This document shows positions 17,026 through 24,935 of a DNA stretch of 35,089 nucleotides, one piece after another (position 1 is the stretch's first letter; each line of letters begins with the position of its first letter). Where the stretch lies: NCBI GenBank assembly GCA_017475765.1, contig JAFVEY010000005.1:1-35089 (forward strand), written 5' to 3'. A program made the translations under genes and the position numbers. Source of the stretch: Clostridia bacterium (GTDB lineage Bacteria > Bacillota > Clostridia > Oscillospirales > Acutalibacteraceae). Under the pieces are notes generated by a model, which saw only the letters and a list, made by a program, of their open reading frames with translations, made no database searches and was not told the DNA's origin.

Positions 17026-17253
17026 ATGTACTATTTACCAAGACTGAAAGAAATACGTCTGCTCAAAAACATGAAACAAAAGGATGTTTGTGAGCTGCTG
17101 AATATGAAGCAGTCACAATACAGCCGATATGAATCCGGCGAGGATGAAATGAAAATCGGAACGCTGATCGAAATATGTCAGGCGCTGAATATTTCTGCTG
17201 ATTATATTCTCGGATTGTCTGACGAGCCTTTGCTCCTTAATGACGACAGATAA
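17026..17253 (+). CDS. Small XRE-family HTH regulator
   Basis: A 75-aa single-domain Cro/CI-type protein. The HTH covers about 6-62: LKEIRLLKNMKQKDVCELLN (helices 1-2), then QSQYSRYESGEDEMKIGTLI and ALNISADYILGLSDEP, the standard XRE ending. It has no partner domain and stands alone, flanked by AT-rich DNA and by the short RNA unit downstream. The ribosome binding site is weak (GAG 14 nt upstream). Target unknown; it diverges from the small LRR gene and could regulate it or itself. Confidence 0.88.
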   Translation: MYYLPRLKEIRLLKNMKQKDVCELLNMKQSQYSRYESGEDEMKIGTLIEICQALNISADYILGLSDEPLLLNDDR

Positions 17254-17363
17254 CTTCATCAGAATCGTCTTTGGTTATTAAAACATACAATTCATTTGAA
17301 ATAATATCTAAGTTTTTATATTCATCTTGTATTTAAAGAATAAAAATGCAGTTGTCAAATTGC

Positions 17364-17392
17364 TTGACAACCGCAGATAAATATACTATAAT
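17364..17392 (+). promoter_or_regulatory. Consensus promoter of a short RNA
   Basis: Perfect TTGACA (17364-17369), 17 bp, perfect TATAAT (17387-17392). No open reading frame with a ribosome binding site follows before the terminator at 17447-17488. Confidence 0.8.
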
Positions 17393-17398
17393 AAAATT

Positions 17399-17488
17399 AA
17401 ACAAGGTGACTGACCAATTACGGCAGCCCCAAAGATTTAAGTTAAAAAGTAACCGTTATCTGTGGAGACAGGCGGTTACTTCTTTTTT
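17399..17488 (+). ncRNA. ~90-nt small RNA, possible type I antitoxin-like RNA
   Basis: The unit runs from a full-consensus promoter to a hairpin AAGTAACCG (17447-17455) / CGGTTACTT (17473-17481) followed by T6 (17483-17488). The start is predicted 7 nt after the -10. The same hairpin has a T run on the other strand (17448-17444), so it can end a convergent minus-strand transcript as well. Such a GTAACCG-stem shared by two convergent short transcripts is common at the 3' overlap of Firmicute type I toxin-antitoxin loci. The transcript is seen only as sequence signals; the antitoxin role is inference. Confidence 0.5.
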
Positions 17489-17562
17489 ATATCGTGGTAA
17501 GCCTTGATGATATCAAGGACAAAATACACAAAGCGGTAATCTTTGACTGCTTTTCCTGACAT
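17476..17562 (-). CDS. Candidate 28-codon peptide convergent to the small RNA
   Basis: The minus-strand frame from the ATG at 17562 to a TAA at 17478-17476 encodes 28 residues. It has a short hydrophobic core (FVYFVLDII) and ends in DIKKK. Its stop codon lies inside the shared hairpin stem (AAG-TAA-CCG). This placement resembles small type I toxins whose mRNA ends in the terminator. Against it, there is no clear ribosome binding site and the hydrophobic segment is short for a membrane toxin. It may be decayed or chance. Confidence 0.25.
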   Translation of the reverse strand: MSGKAVKDYRFVYFVLDIIKAYHDIKKK

Positions 17563-17582
17563 AAGCCGGATGTTTCTGACCC

Positions 17583-17611
17583 TTGCATAGATCGCAAAAT
17601 TGTGCTATTAT
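17583..17611 (+). promoter_or_regulatory. Promoter of ychF
   Basis: TTGCAT (17583-17588), 17 bp ending in TGTGC, TATTAT (17606-17611), 42 bp upstream of the ychF ATG. Confidence 0.6.
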
Positions 17612-17653
17612 CTAATAGTAAATCAGATAATCGAAAGAAAGGAACCATCAATT

Positions 17654-18751
17654 ATGAAACTCGGAATCGTAGGCTTGCCGAATGTCGGCAAAAGTACTCT
17701 TTTTAATGCTATTACCAATGCGGGCGCTCAGTCTGCCAACTATCCGTTCTGCACTATAGAGCCGAATGTGGGCGTTGTTTCTGTTCCGGACAAACGCCTT
17801 GACAAGCTCGCCGAAATGTATGAACCCGACAAATATACTCCTGCCACCATTGAATTTGTCGATATTGCCGGTCTTGTAAAGGGCGCTTCAAAAGGCGAAG
17901 GTTTGGGAAATAAATTCCTCGCCAATATCCGTGAGGTGGACGCTGTCGTCCATGTTGTACGCTGCTTTGAAAATGATGACATCATCCATGTTGACGGCAG
18001 TATTGACCCGAAAAGGGATATCGAAACCATTAATGTTGAGCTGATACTTTCCGATATTGAAATGATCGACAGAAGAATCGACAAAACTCAGAAGCTCATC
18101 AAGGGTGATAAGAAATATCAAGCTGATCTTGATTTCTTCAAGCGTGTCAAGCAGGCTCTCGACGAAGGAAAACCCGCACGTTCCGTTGAATGTACTCCCG
18201 AAGAAGCAGAGCTTCTTGCAAGCGTTTCACTTCTGACAAACAAGCCGATCATCTATGCGGCTAACCTCAGCGACAGCGATTTCAAGGACGGTTCGGCAGA
18301 CGGAAACCCGTATTTTGCAGTTGTAAAGGAAATCGCAGAGTCAGAACACGCCGGCGTCCTTCCGATATGCGCCGAAATTGAAGCAGAAATATCGGGCATG
18401 GAGAATGAAGAAAAAGAGCTTTTCCTTTCGGAAATGGGACTGGAGCAGTCAGGACTTGACAGACTGATCAATGCCTGCTATGATCTCCTCGGACTGATCT
18501 CATATCTTACTGCCGGAAAGCAGGAGGTCAGGGCATGGACGATCAAAAACGGCACAAAGGCACCCCAGGCTGCCGGAAAAATACATACCGACTTTGAAAG
18601 AGGCTTTATCCGTGCGGAAGTCATTGCTTTTGACGACCTGATTGCCTGCGGCAGCATGACGGCGGCAAAGGAAAAGGGACTTGTGCGCTCGGAGGGCAAG
18701 GAATATGTAATGAAGGACGGAGATATTGTTCTGTTCAGATTTAATGTATAA
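17654..18751 (+). CDS. ychF: Redox-regulated ATPase YchF (Obg-like)
   Basis: 365 aa. G1 is GLPNVGKST at about 7-15, followed by FVDIAGLVKGASKGEGLGNKFL (G3 region). The G4-equivalent reads NLSD instead of NKxD, as expected for the ATP-preferring YchF/OLA1 branch. A coiled-coil insert covers about 125-165. The C-terminal TGS domain has QEVRAWTIKNGTKAPQAAGKIHTDFERGF and ends KDGDIVLFRFNV. YchF binds ribosomes and is involved in stress responses. The ATG at 17654 is preferred over an in-frame upstream ATG at 17600 because GAAAGGA lies just before it and homologues begin MKLGIVGLP. The gene is monocistronic with its own promoter and terminator. Confidence 0.97.
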   Translation: MKLGIVGLPNVGKSTLFNAITNAGAQSANYPFCTIEPNVGVVSVPDKRLDKLAEMYEPDKYTPATIEFVDIAGLVKGASKGEGLGNKFLANIREVDAVVHVVRCFENDDIIHVDGSIDPKRDIETINVELILSDIEMIDRRIDKTQKLIKGDKKYQADLDFFKRVKQALDEGKPARSVECTPEEAELLASVSLLTNKPIIYAANLSDSDFKDGSADGNPYFAVVKEIAESEHAGVLPICAEIEAEISGMENEEKELFLSEMGLEQSGLDRLINACYDLLGLISYLTAGKQEVRAWTIKNGTKAPQAAGKIHTDFERGFIRAEVIAFDDLIACGSMTAAKEKGLVRSEGKEYVMKDGDIVLFRFNV

Positions 18752-18784
18752 TATCAGATTCTCAGAACTTCCCGATAAAATCAA

Positions 18785-18827
18785 AAGTACGGAAATGCTC
18801 CCATCCGGGGCTTTCCGTACTTTTTTT
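18785..18827. terminator. Bidirectional terminator after ychF
   Basis: Stem AGTACGGAAA (18786-18795) / TTTCCGTACT (18812-18821) with T run to 18827 on plus and TTTT on minus. It can end both ychF and the convergent minus-strand operon finishing at 18910. Confidence 0.8.
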
Positions 18828-18909
18828 GATTGATTATTTTTATCGGTTCTGATTCACTTATAATCATTTTCAAATCATAATAGTGATAAAAATACATCCA
18901 TCTCCTCCA

Positions 18910-19581
18910 TTAAAGACTTACCCAAGATCGATTACTGACAGGTTTACCATGACCGAAATAAATTATTCTGTTTCCTAATTGACTGATTCTTCCAGCACTT
19001 TGCAGCATCAAATCTTTGTTATGATATAACATGGATACTGTCGGATAAAACATATTCATTAAGGCATCCCCTACTATCAGATATTTTTCCTCAATGTCAA
19101 TACCTATTGAGCCGTCAGTATGCCCCGGCAACTCAATTATTTGGGCTGAAATTCCGTAATCATCAAGCGTATCACCCTCTTTTAAAAAAACTTCAGGGGT
19201 AAACACAGGAATATTGTTACTGTTTAATTTCTTTTGAGATACTGACCAAACAATTTTCCCTAAAAAAGTATGTGTATTCATTGGCTGCGTCATATTATTT
19301 GATATAAGACCGATATCATTTTTGTGCATTGCAACGGGCACATTAAGCTGATCTGATATAAAAGCCGCATTCTGAGCATGATCCAAATGTCCATGCGTCA
19401 GAATGATCAATCGAATATTATATTGTTTACAGGCATTCAGTATTTTTTCTCTGTACTTTCGTTGATTTGTGTCTATCAGTACCGCATTACTGCCATTTGA
19501 GACAATATAACAATTTCCATTCCCACATTTAATTCTTTCAATTTCCGCTATCACAATTCTATACTCCTCCGCTTCAATCAT
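18910..19581 (-). CDS. MBL-fold metallo-hydrolase
   Basis: 223 aa. The metal-binding signature is THGHLDHAQN (about 62-71), with further ligands in LPGHTDGSIG, VGDALMN and a C-terminal IYFGHGKP. This is the glyoxalase-II/beta-lactamase-like fold in its short hydrolase form. The substrate cannot be read from sequence. It starts 8 nt inside the end of the alkyltransferase gene (ATGATTGA overlap), so it is the last gene of the minus-strand operon. AGGA precedes the ATG. Confidence 0.87.
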   Translation of the reverse strand: MIEAEEYRIVIAEIERIKCGNGNCYIVSNGSNAVLIDTNQRKYREKILNACKQYNIRLIILTHGHLDHAQNAAFISDQLNVPVAMHKNDIGLISNNMTQPMNTHTFLGKIVWSVSQKKLNSNNIPVFTPEVFLKEGDTLDDYGISAQIIELPGHTDGSIGIDIEEKYLIVGDALMNMFYPTVSMLYHNKDLMLQSAGRISQLGNRIIYFGHGKPVSNRSWVSL

Positions 19582-19900
19582 CCTGTTTTCCTATTTCACA
19601 CCAAAGATATTTCCCTAAATCTATCGTATTGTCCTCCGAAAATTCAACGCCTTCCGCTTCCAGCATGGAACGCTGAACATTGGTACTGTATGTGTCAAAA
19701 GCAGACTTGGTTCTGCCGAAGCGGTCAACCACTCTATGGCACGGTACGTTTTCATCCTTACAGGCAGCCAGCGCAAAGCCTACCGTTCTTGCCCCCCTGT
19801 TCATTCCCAGAACGGAAGCAATCTGCCCGTAGGTAGAAACCTTGCCTTTCGGTATCTGCTTCACAATTTCATAAACCTTATCAAAAAATGATTCTTCCAT
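19574..19900 (-). CDS. MGMT-family methylated-DNA-protein cysteine methyltransferase, short form
   Basis: 108 aa from the ATG at 19900. It contains only the C-terminal DNA-binding/active-site domain: VYEIVKQIPKGKVSTYGQIA (HTH), RTVGFALAACK, and the active-site motif PCHRVV with Cys present. Alkyltransferase-like proteins that lack activity have Trp there, so this one may act on O6-alkylguanine, though it lacks the N-terminal domain of Ogt/Ada. GAGGATAGG precedes this start. An in-frame ATG at 19972 would add 24 residues and overlap the ABC gene upstream; that start has no good ribosome binding site. Cotranscribed with the MBL gene. Confidence 0.82.
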   Translation of the reverse strand: MEESFFDKVYEIVKQIPKGKVSTYGQIASVLGMNRGARTVGFALAACKDENVPCHRVVDRFGRTKSAFDTYSTNVQRSMLEAEGVEFSEDNTIDLGKYLWCEIGKQDD

Positions 19901-19952
19901 ATACACCCTATCCTCTATGCAGTCATTTTTCAGCTCAGAGCCTTGATACTGT

Positions 19953-21770
19953 TCAGGTGGCAAATCCCGCATACTGCGTCATATACAGATCATAGTACTT
20001 GCCCTTCTTTGCAATCAGATCATCATGGCTGCCGCTTTCCACAATGCTGCCCTGATCCATCACTACGATCAGATCGGAATCCCGTATGGTTGAAAGACGG
20101 TGAGCAATAACAATGCCTGTCCGATTGCGCATGATACGCTGCATGGCATCCTGAATGGCCTTTTCGGTGCGTGTGTCTACATTGGAGGTTGCCTCATCAA
20201 GAATCAGAATTTTCGGGTCGGCAACAAAAGCACGGGCAATGGCAAGCAGCTGTCTCTGTCCCTGACTGATGTTTTCACCGGAACCGACCAACACGGTATC
20301 AAACCCATCAGGCAGACTCTGTATCATTTCTTTGCAGCGGCTCATCTCCGCAGCCCGTTCCAACTGCACATCATCTGCATTTTCATTACCGTATTTGAGA
20401 TTCTCCCGAACGGTATCGGAAAACAGAACCGTATCCTGCAGCACAATTGCTGCATTTTTCCGCAGATCGCTCCGTGCAGCATCCCGGATATTCTGATTGT
20501 TGATGAGAATTTCACCGCTGTCAATATCATAAAACCGCATAAGCAGATTGACAATGGTGGTCTTTCCGCTTCCCGTAGCTCCGACTAATGCTACTTTTTT
20601 ACCGGAAGGAACTGTAAGTGTAAAATCCCTGATAACCGGATACCCCGGTTTATATGAAAACTTCACATTCCGGAAAGTAACGGCAGCCCTTTCCTCTTCT
20701 TCCAGCTTTCCGCCGCTCTGATCTTCATTTGTTTCATCAAGGACTGCAAAAACACGTTCCGCACCTGCAATTGCTGTCTGAAGCTGACCGTATATCTGAG
20801 CGATCTCATTGATCGGACGGCTGAACTGCTTGGCATAAACGATAAAAGCAGAAATAACACCGACTGAAATCATACCGTTGACCGAAAAATATCCTCCAAA
20901 AGCCGCAATTATCACAAAACCTATATTGCCTATACAGTTCATCACCGGACCCATGACTCCGCTGAAAATATCCGTTTTGATTCCTGCTTTGGTAAGAGCG
21001 TCTGCGGTATCACAAAAATCCGCTGTTGTGATATCCTGATGATTATATGCAACGACTGTGCGGTAGCCCGATATCATTTCCTCTACTGTTCCATTGAGCT
21101 GACCTAACAGCATTTGTCTTTTGCGTGAGAACTTTCGTACATTCCTTGAAAGGATTTTGGTTGCAATCAGCGTCAGAAAAACCGTTGCAAGACTAAGCAG
21201 GGTCAGCTGCCAGCAATACCAAAGCATGATCGCCACAGTTCCGATAATTGTCAGAATTCCCGAAAACAAAGACGGCAAGGACTGCGAAACCGTTGTGGAT
21301 ATATTTTCAATATCATTGGTCATACGGCTCATAACATCACCGTGAGAATGTGTATCAAGATAACGTATCGGCAAATCAACAATCTTTCCGAACAGCTCTT
21401 CACGCATCCTTTTGACGATCCTCTGACTGAGTTTTGCACTACACAGCCCCTGCAAAAGCTGACTTGCGCTATATAGAAGATAAAGCACAAGCATAAAAAT
21501 CAAAGTGTATTGAAAATTTCCTGTCCTGCTTCCCGCAATGATATCAACCGCATTGCTTTGCAGACTGGGCGCATAAACACCGCAAAGCGTTCCCGATACA
21601 ACAATCATCAGCATACAAAAAACCATTACTTTTTCATGTACAAAATAGGCGGCAATACGTTTCAGCGTTCCCCTTATATTTTCAGCATATTCCACCTGCA
21701 CAAAGCGATTATTACGGTTCATCCCCGGAATATTGCGTTCTTGCAGCTTCTGATGATTCTTTTCACTCAT
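19953..21770 (-). CDS. ABC exporter half-transporter with canonical catalytic site (BmrD/LmrD-like)
   Basis: About 605 aa. A six-helix membrane domain (about 45-345) is fused to a nucleotide-binding domain. Numbering from the alternative ATG at 21779: Walker A GATGSGKTT (400-408), signature ISQGQRQ (504-510), Walker B ILILDEA with catalytic Glu529, and His560 in IVIAHRL. All catalytic residues are intact. The start at 21770 is preferred: AGAGGAGG lies 9 nt upstream, while the ATG at 21779 abuts that site. It overlaps the upstream half-transporter by 8 nt. The two form a type IV heterodimeric exporter, probably for drugs or lipophilic compounds by family. Confidence 0.92.
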   Translation of the reverse strand: MSEKNHQKLQERNIPGMNRNNRFVQVEYAENIRGTLKRIAAYFVHEKVMVFCMLMIVVSGTLCGVYAPSLQSNAVDIIAGSRTGNFQYTLIFMLVLYLLYSASQLLQGLCSAKLSQRIVKRMREELFGKIVDLPIRYLDTHSHGDVMSRMTNDIENISTTVSQSLPSLFSGILTIIGTVAIMLWYCWQLTLLSLATVFLTLIATKILSRNVRKFSRKRQMLLGQLNGTVEEMISGYRTVVAYNHQDITTADFCDTADALTKAGIKTDIFSGVMGPVMNCIGNIGFVIIAAFGGYFSVNGMISVGVISAFIVYAKQFSRPINEIAQIYGQLQTAIAGAERVFAVLDETNEDQSGGKLEEEERAAVTFRNVKFSYKPGYPVIRDFTLTVPSGKKVALVGATGSGKTTIVNLLMRFYDIDSGEILINNQNIRDAARSDLRKNAAIVLQDTVLFSDTVRENLKYGNENADDVQLERAAEMSRCKEMIQSLPDGFDTVLVGSGENISQGQRQLLAIARAFVADPKILILDEATSNVDTRTEKAIQDAMQRIMRNRTGIVIAHRLSTIRDSDLIVVMDQGSIVESGSHDDLIAKKGKYYDLYMTQYAGFAT

Positions 21771-23502
21771 TCTTTTCATCCTCCTCTCCGATCTGAGAAC
21801 GGTAAATATCTTGATAAGCTGAACAGGATTTCATCAGCTCCTCATGTGAAGCACATGCCAGAATCCTGCCATTTTCGAGTACAATGATTTTATCTGCCCT
21901 TCGCACGGAAGCTATTCGCTGCGCTATAATAATTTTGGTGCTTTCGGGACTGAAGGATTGAAGGGCATGATATAAATCAGCTTCAGTTTTCAGGTCAAGA
22001 GCGCTTGTTGAATCGTCAAAAATCAGAATTTCCGCCGATTTCAATACAGTTCTTGCAATGGAAAGACGCTGCCTTTGTCCGCCCGACAAGCTCATGCCCC
22101 GCTCCGCTACAACTGTATCATAGCCGTCGGCGGAGGAAGAAATAAACTCATCTGCCTGAGCGGTAACGGCAGCCTCCCTGACAGCTTCTTCAGAAGCGTC
22201 GGGATTGCCCCATAAAATATTTTCCTGAACCGATGTGCTGAACAGCTCGCTTTTTTGCAGAGCAACCGCAACCTTTTTTCGCAATGCACTCTGCTCGTAT
22301 TCCCTGACATCCTTTCCGTCAACAAGAACAGAACCCTCTGTCACATCATAAAACCGTGTAATTAAATTAACAAGCGATGTTTTCCCGCAGCCTGTTGCCC
22401 CCATAACAGCAACCGTTTCTCCTTTATGTACGGTTAAATTGATATGTTCGAGTACCATCCGATTGCTGCCCGGATAAGAAAATGACACATCACGGAATTC
22501 GATTTCGCCTTTCTGCTCTGTTATTCCCTTGAAGTCACCGTCTTTCAACTCCGGCTCACTATATAAAACCTCTTTGACACGTTTCCAGGAAGCAAGCCCT
22601 CTTGAAATATTCTGAAACAGCATGACAAGCATCAGAATACCGTTGAGAAGCTGGGTAGTATAGGTAATGGCTGCCATGATCACACCGGGAGTTGCGCCGC
22701 TGCCGCTGACCTCAAAAGAGCCGACAAGCAAAATAACAGCAACAACAATATACATAAGAGCGTTTATGACAGGATTCATAAATGCAAAGGTTATCAGTAC
22801 CTTCAGCTGTGTTCTGATAAGCGCATCATTGGCTTTTCCGAAGCGCACCTTTTCATAGACTTCACGCACACACGCCTTTATAATGCGTATGCCTGATACG
22901 TCCTCCTGCATAATGGCATTGATGTCATCCAGCTGCGCCTGCAGTTTGAAAAATAAGGGATTTGCCTTTTTCAGGCATAATACAAGGCAGCCGACAACCA
23001 AAGGAAAAGCACAGAGGACAATCAATCCGAAATCCCGGTTCAGGGTGAAAATACAGTATATACTTCCAAAGGTAAGCAGCAGCGTACGGATCATGCCCCG
23101 GACAAACTGTGACACGAAATTCTGCACCTGCGTAATATCGTTTGTGACTCTCGTCACCAAAGAGCCTGTACCAAACCGATCAAGCTGCGGAAACGAAAAG
23201 GTCATAATATTCCGGAAGCAATCCTTGCGCATTTCATTTCCGATGTTTTGCCCGGACAGATGTACAAATACATTATTCAGCGAACCGCAGATTCCCCCGA
23301 AAAGAACCAGTCCGATCATCTGAAGTCCCAATCGCCATATCAGCTCTAAATCTCCTTTGCCGCCGTTGTGAAGTCCGAGAACACCGTCATCAACAATCCG
23401 GCTCATGATACCGGGCTGAATCAGATCCATTGTCACCTCTCCTACCATAAACAAACCTGCAAGAACGGCAAAAGGAAGATAACGCTTAATGTACTTCCAC
23501 AT
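21763..23502 (-). CDS. ABC exporter half-transporter with degenerate catalytic site (BmrC/LmrC-like)
   Basis: 579 aa. Membrane domain about 1-310, nucleotide-binding domain after. Walker A GATGCGKTS (368-376) and signature LSGGQRQ (472-478) are canonical. The catalytic Glu after Walker B is Asp497 (LIFDDS), and the switch His is Gln528 (IIIAQRI). These are the substitutions seen in the degenerate site of heterodimeric exporters such as TM287/288 and BmrCD, so one ATP site should be nearly inactive. AAGGAGG precedes the ATG at 23502. A 25-codon ORF overlaps its start (23486-23563). The folate genes lie upstream on the same strand; whether they share a transcript is unknown. Confidence 0.93.
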   Translation of the reverse strand: MWKYIKRYLPFAVLAGLFMVGEVTMDLIQPGIMSRIVDDGVLGLHNGGKGDLELIWRLGLQMIGLVLFGGICGSLNNVFVHLSGQNIGNEMRKDCFRNIMTFSFPQLDRFGTGSLVTRVTNDITQVQNFVSQFVRGMIRTLLLTFGSIYCIFTLNRDFGLIVLCAFPLVVGCLVLCLKKANPLFFKLQAQLDDINAIMQEDVSGIRIIKACVREVYEKVRFGKANDALIRTQLKVLITFAFMNPVINALMYIVVAVILLVGSFEVSGSGATPGVIMAAITYTTQLLNGILMLVMLFQNISRGLASWKRVKEVLYSEPELKDGDFKGITEQKGEIEFRDVSFSYPGSNRMVLEHINLTVHKGETVAVMGATGCGKTSLVNLITRFYDVTEGSVLVDGKDVREYEQSALRKKVAVALQKSELFSTSVQENILWGNPDASEEAVREAAVTAQADEFISSSADGYDTVVAERGMSLSGGQRQRLSIARTVLKSAEILIFDDSTSALDLKTEADLYHALQSFSPESTKIIIAQRIASVRRADKIIVLENGRILACASHEELMKSCSAYQDIYRSQIGEEDEKNE

Positions 23503-23563
23503 AAATGTTATCCTCCTTTTTCATGTCATTTTTTTCATCTGTATCGTAATGATACCTTGTCAT
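23486..23563 (-). CDS. 25-codon upstream ORF, possible leader peptide of the ABC exporter
   Basis: Starts at an ATG (23563) with AAGGGG 9 nt upstream, encodes a polar peptide (MTRYHYDTDEKND then MKKEDNIYVEVH), and ends with a TAA inside the first codons of the half-transporter gene, in another frame. Its codons cross the AAGGAGG of the transporter, so its translation would affect transporter initiation. A small dyad GTATC-ATTAC-GATAC lies within it. B. subtilis bmrCD is likewise preceded by a small leader ORF (bmrB) that mediates antibiotic-induced expression. Sequence similarity to bmrB is not evident; the analogy is positional. Confidence 0.45.
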   Translation of the reverse strand: MTRYHYDTDEKNDMKKEDNIYVEVH

Positions 23564-23595
23564 ATTCAAAATCCCCTTATTTTCTTTTGATACCT

Positions 23596-24066
23596 TTACT
23601 GTACTCTTGTATAGGTAACATATTGGTACGGGAGCTCTTCCTCAAAGGCTGCTTCAACCGTTTTCGTAAAAAGGCTTTCATTAAATTCCGGAAAGTAAGT
23701 ATCCCCCTCAATGACAGCATCTATTTCAGTGATATACATCTTCTCCGCAAGTGGTAATGCCGCTCTGTAAACCTCCGAACCGCCCGCAATATAGACATCT
23801 TTTCCTCTGCATAAATTCAGTGCTGCTTCCAGAGATCCTGCCGTCATGCAGCAGTCCGCATCGAAATTGCCGGTTCCCGACAGCACAATCGTTGTTCTGT
23901 CCGGCAAAGGTTTGCCGATCTCTTCAAACGTCTTTCTTCCCATGATCACAATGTTTCCTGTCGTAAGCTGTTTAAAGCGTTTTTTCTCGTTCCGGATATT
24001 CCAAGGAATTTGTCCGTTCCTTCCGATCACCCTGTTCCTGCTGTATGCTGCAATTAATGCTATCAT
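23596..24066 (-). CDS. folA: Dihydrofolate reductase
   Basis: 156 aa, NADPH-dependent reduction of dihydrofolate to tetrahydrofolate. Visible motifs are MIALIAAYSRNRVIGRNGQIPW (start), the IVMGRKTFEEIG-type segment (reads IVIMGRKTFEEIGKPLPDR), and VYIAGGSEVYRAALP (the conserved GG pair). The ATG at 24066 has AAAGGAG 6 nt upstream. An earlier in-frame ATG at 24090 would place that site inside the gene and add eight residues. It is the last folate gene, 28 nt after folB-folK. Confidence 0.96.
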   Translation of the reverse strand: MIALIAAYSRNRVIGRNGQIPWNIRNEKKRFKQLTTGNIVIMGRKTFEEIGKPLPDRTTIVLSGTGNFDADCCMTAGSLEAALNLCRGKDVYIAGGSEVYRAALPLAEKMYITEIDAVIEGDTYFPEFNESLFTKTVEAAFEEELPYQYVTYTRVQ

Positions 24067-24093
24067 CCATTTCTCCTTTCCGATATCCATACA

Positions 24094-24921
24094 TTATTGT
24101 CTTTTCAGACGATCCAGCAGCTGCTGAACGGTCATATTCAGAACCGGATGTCTGACATAAGGCGCTATCTGTGCCAGCGGCTGAAGGACAAATGCTCTGT
24201 TGTGCATATCAATATGAGGTATGTGCAGATTTTCCTCATCAATAATTACATTGTCATAAAAAATGATATCCAGATCAAGCGTCCTCGGACCCCAATGTAC
24301 TGTGCGCAAACGATCAGCGGAATTTTCGATTCTGTGCAGCTGTTCAAGAAGTCTGTGAGGAGAAAGACAGGTTTTAAGACGCAGCACACCATTGAGAAAA
24401 TCGTCCTGATCCACCTTTCCATACGGCGCAGTCACGATCAGCTCCGATACCTTTTCTACAATACATCCCTTTGTGTTGTTCAGCGCCTCGACCGCATTGC
24501 TGATATATTGATGTTTGTCTCCCATATTGGAACCAAGCGCAATATAAGCTGTGTGCCAATGACGCTCCAATGCCGCCGAAACCGTTTCAAGCGGCAGCCC
24601 TATCGGCGCCCACGGTTTTTTTATTTCAACCGACACACCGCTCAGAAGAGGATAGTCTGTCAGCAGCCTTAGGGCAAGCTCCTGTGCAGCAGCTTCTATC
24701 AGTCTGAAGGTATTTTCCTGCATAAAGCAGCTGATTGTTTTGCATACGCTGCCATAATCGACCGACAAGGACAGATCGTCTGTTTCGGCGGCTTCGGAAA
24801 AATCTGTGAAAAGCTGTGCAGAAACAAGAAATTTCTGCCCCAGCTTATTTTCTTCGGGATATACGCCATGATGCGCATAAACCTCTAAATCCCTGATAAT
24901 AATTCTGTCATTCATATCCAT
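24094..24921 (-). CDS. folBK: Bifunctional dihydroneopterin aldolase / HPPK (FolB-FolK fusion)
   Basis: 275 aa. Residues about 1-118 form FolB (RDLEVYAHHGVYPEENKLGQ with the catalytic-region Glu, and EIKKPWAP with the conserved Lys). Residues about 124-275 form FolK, 6-hydroxymethyl-dihydropterin pyrophosphokinase (AYIALGSNMGD, WGPRTLDLDIIFYD, IPH and the C-terminal LQPLAQIAP). It carries out two consecutive steps, aldol cleavage of dihydroneopterin and pyrophosphorylation of the product. Such fusions are common in Clostridia. It begins 14 nt after folP and ends 27 nt before folA. Confidence 0.95.
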   Translation of the reverse strand: MDMNDRIIIRDLEVYAHHGVYPEENKLGQKFLVSAQLFTDFSEAAETDDLSLSVDYGSVCKTISCFMQENTFRLIEAAAQELALRLLTDYPLLSGVSVEIKKPWAPIGLPLETVSAALERHWHTAYIALGSNMGDKHQYISNAVEALNNTKGCIVEKVSELIVTAPYGKVDQDDFLNGVLRLKTCLSPHRLLEQLHRIENSADRLRTVHWGPRTLDLDIIFYDNVIIDEENLHIPHIDMHNRAFVLQPLAQIAPYVRHPVLNMTVQQLLDRLKRQ

Positions 24922-24935
24922 GATTTCCCCTTGAC

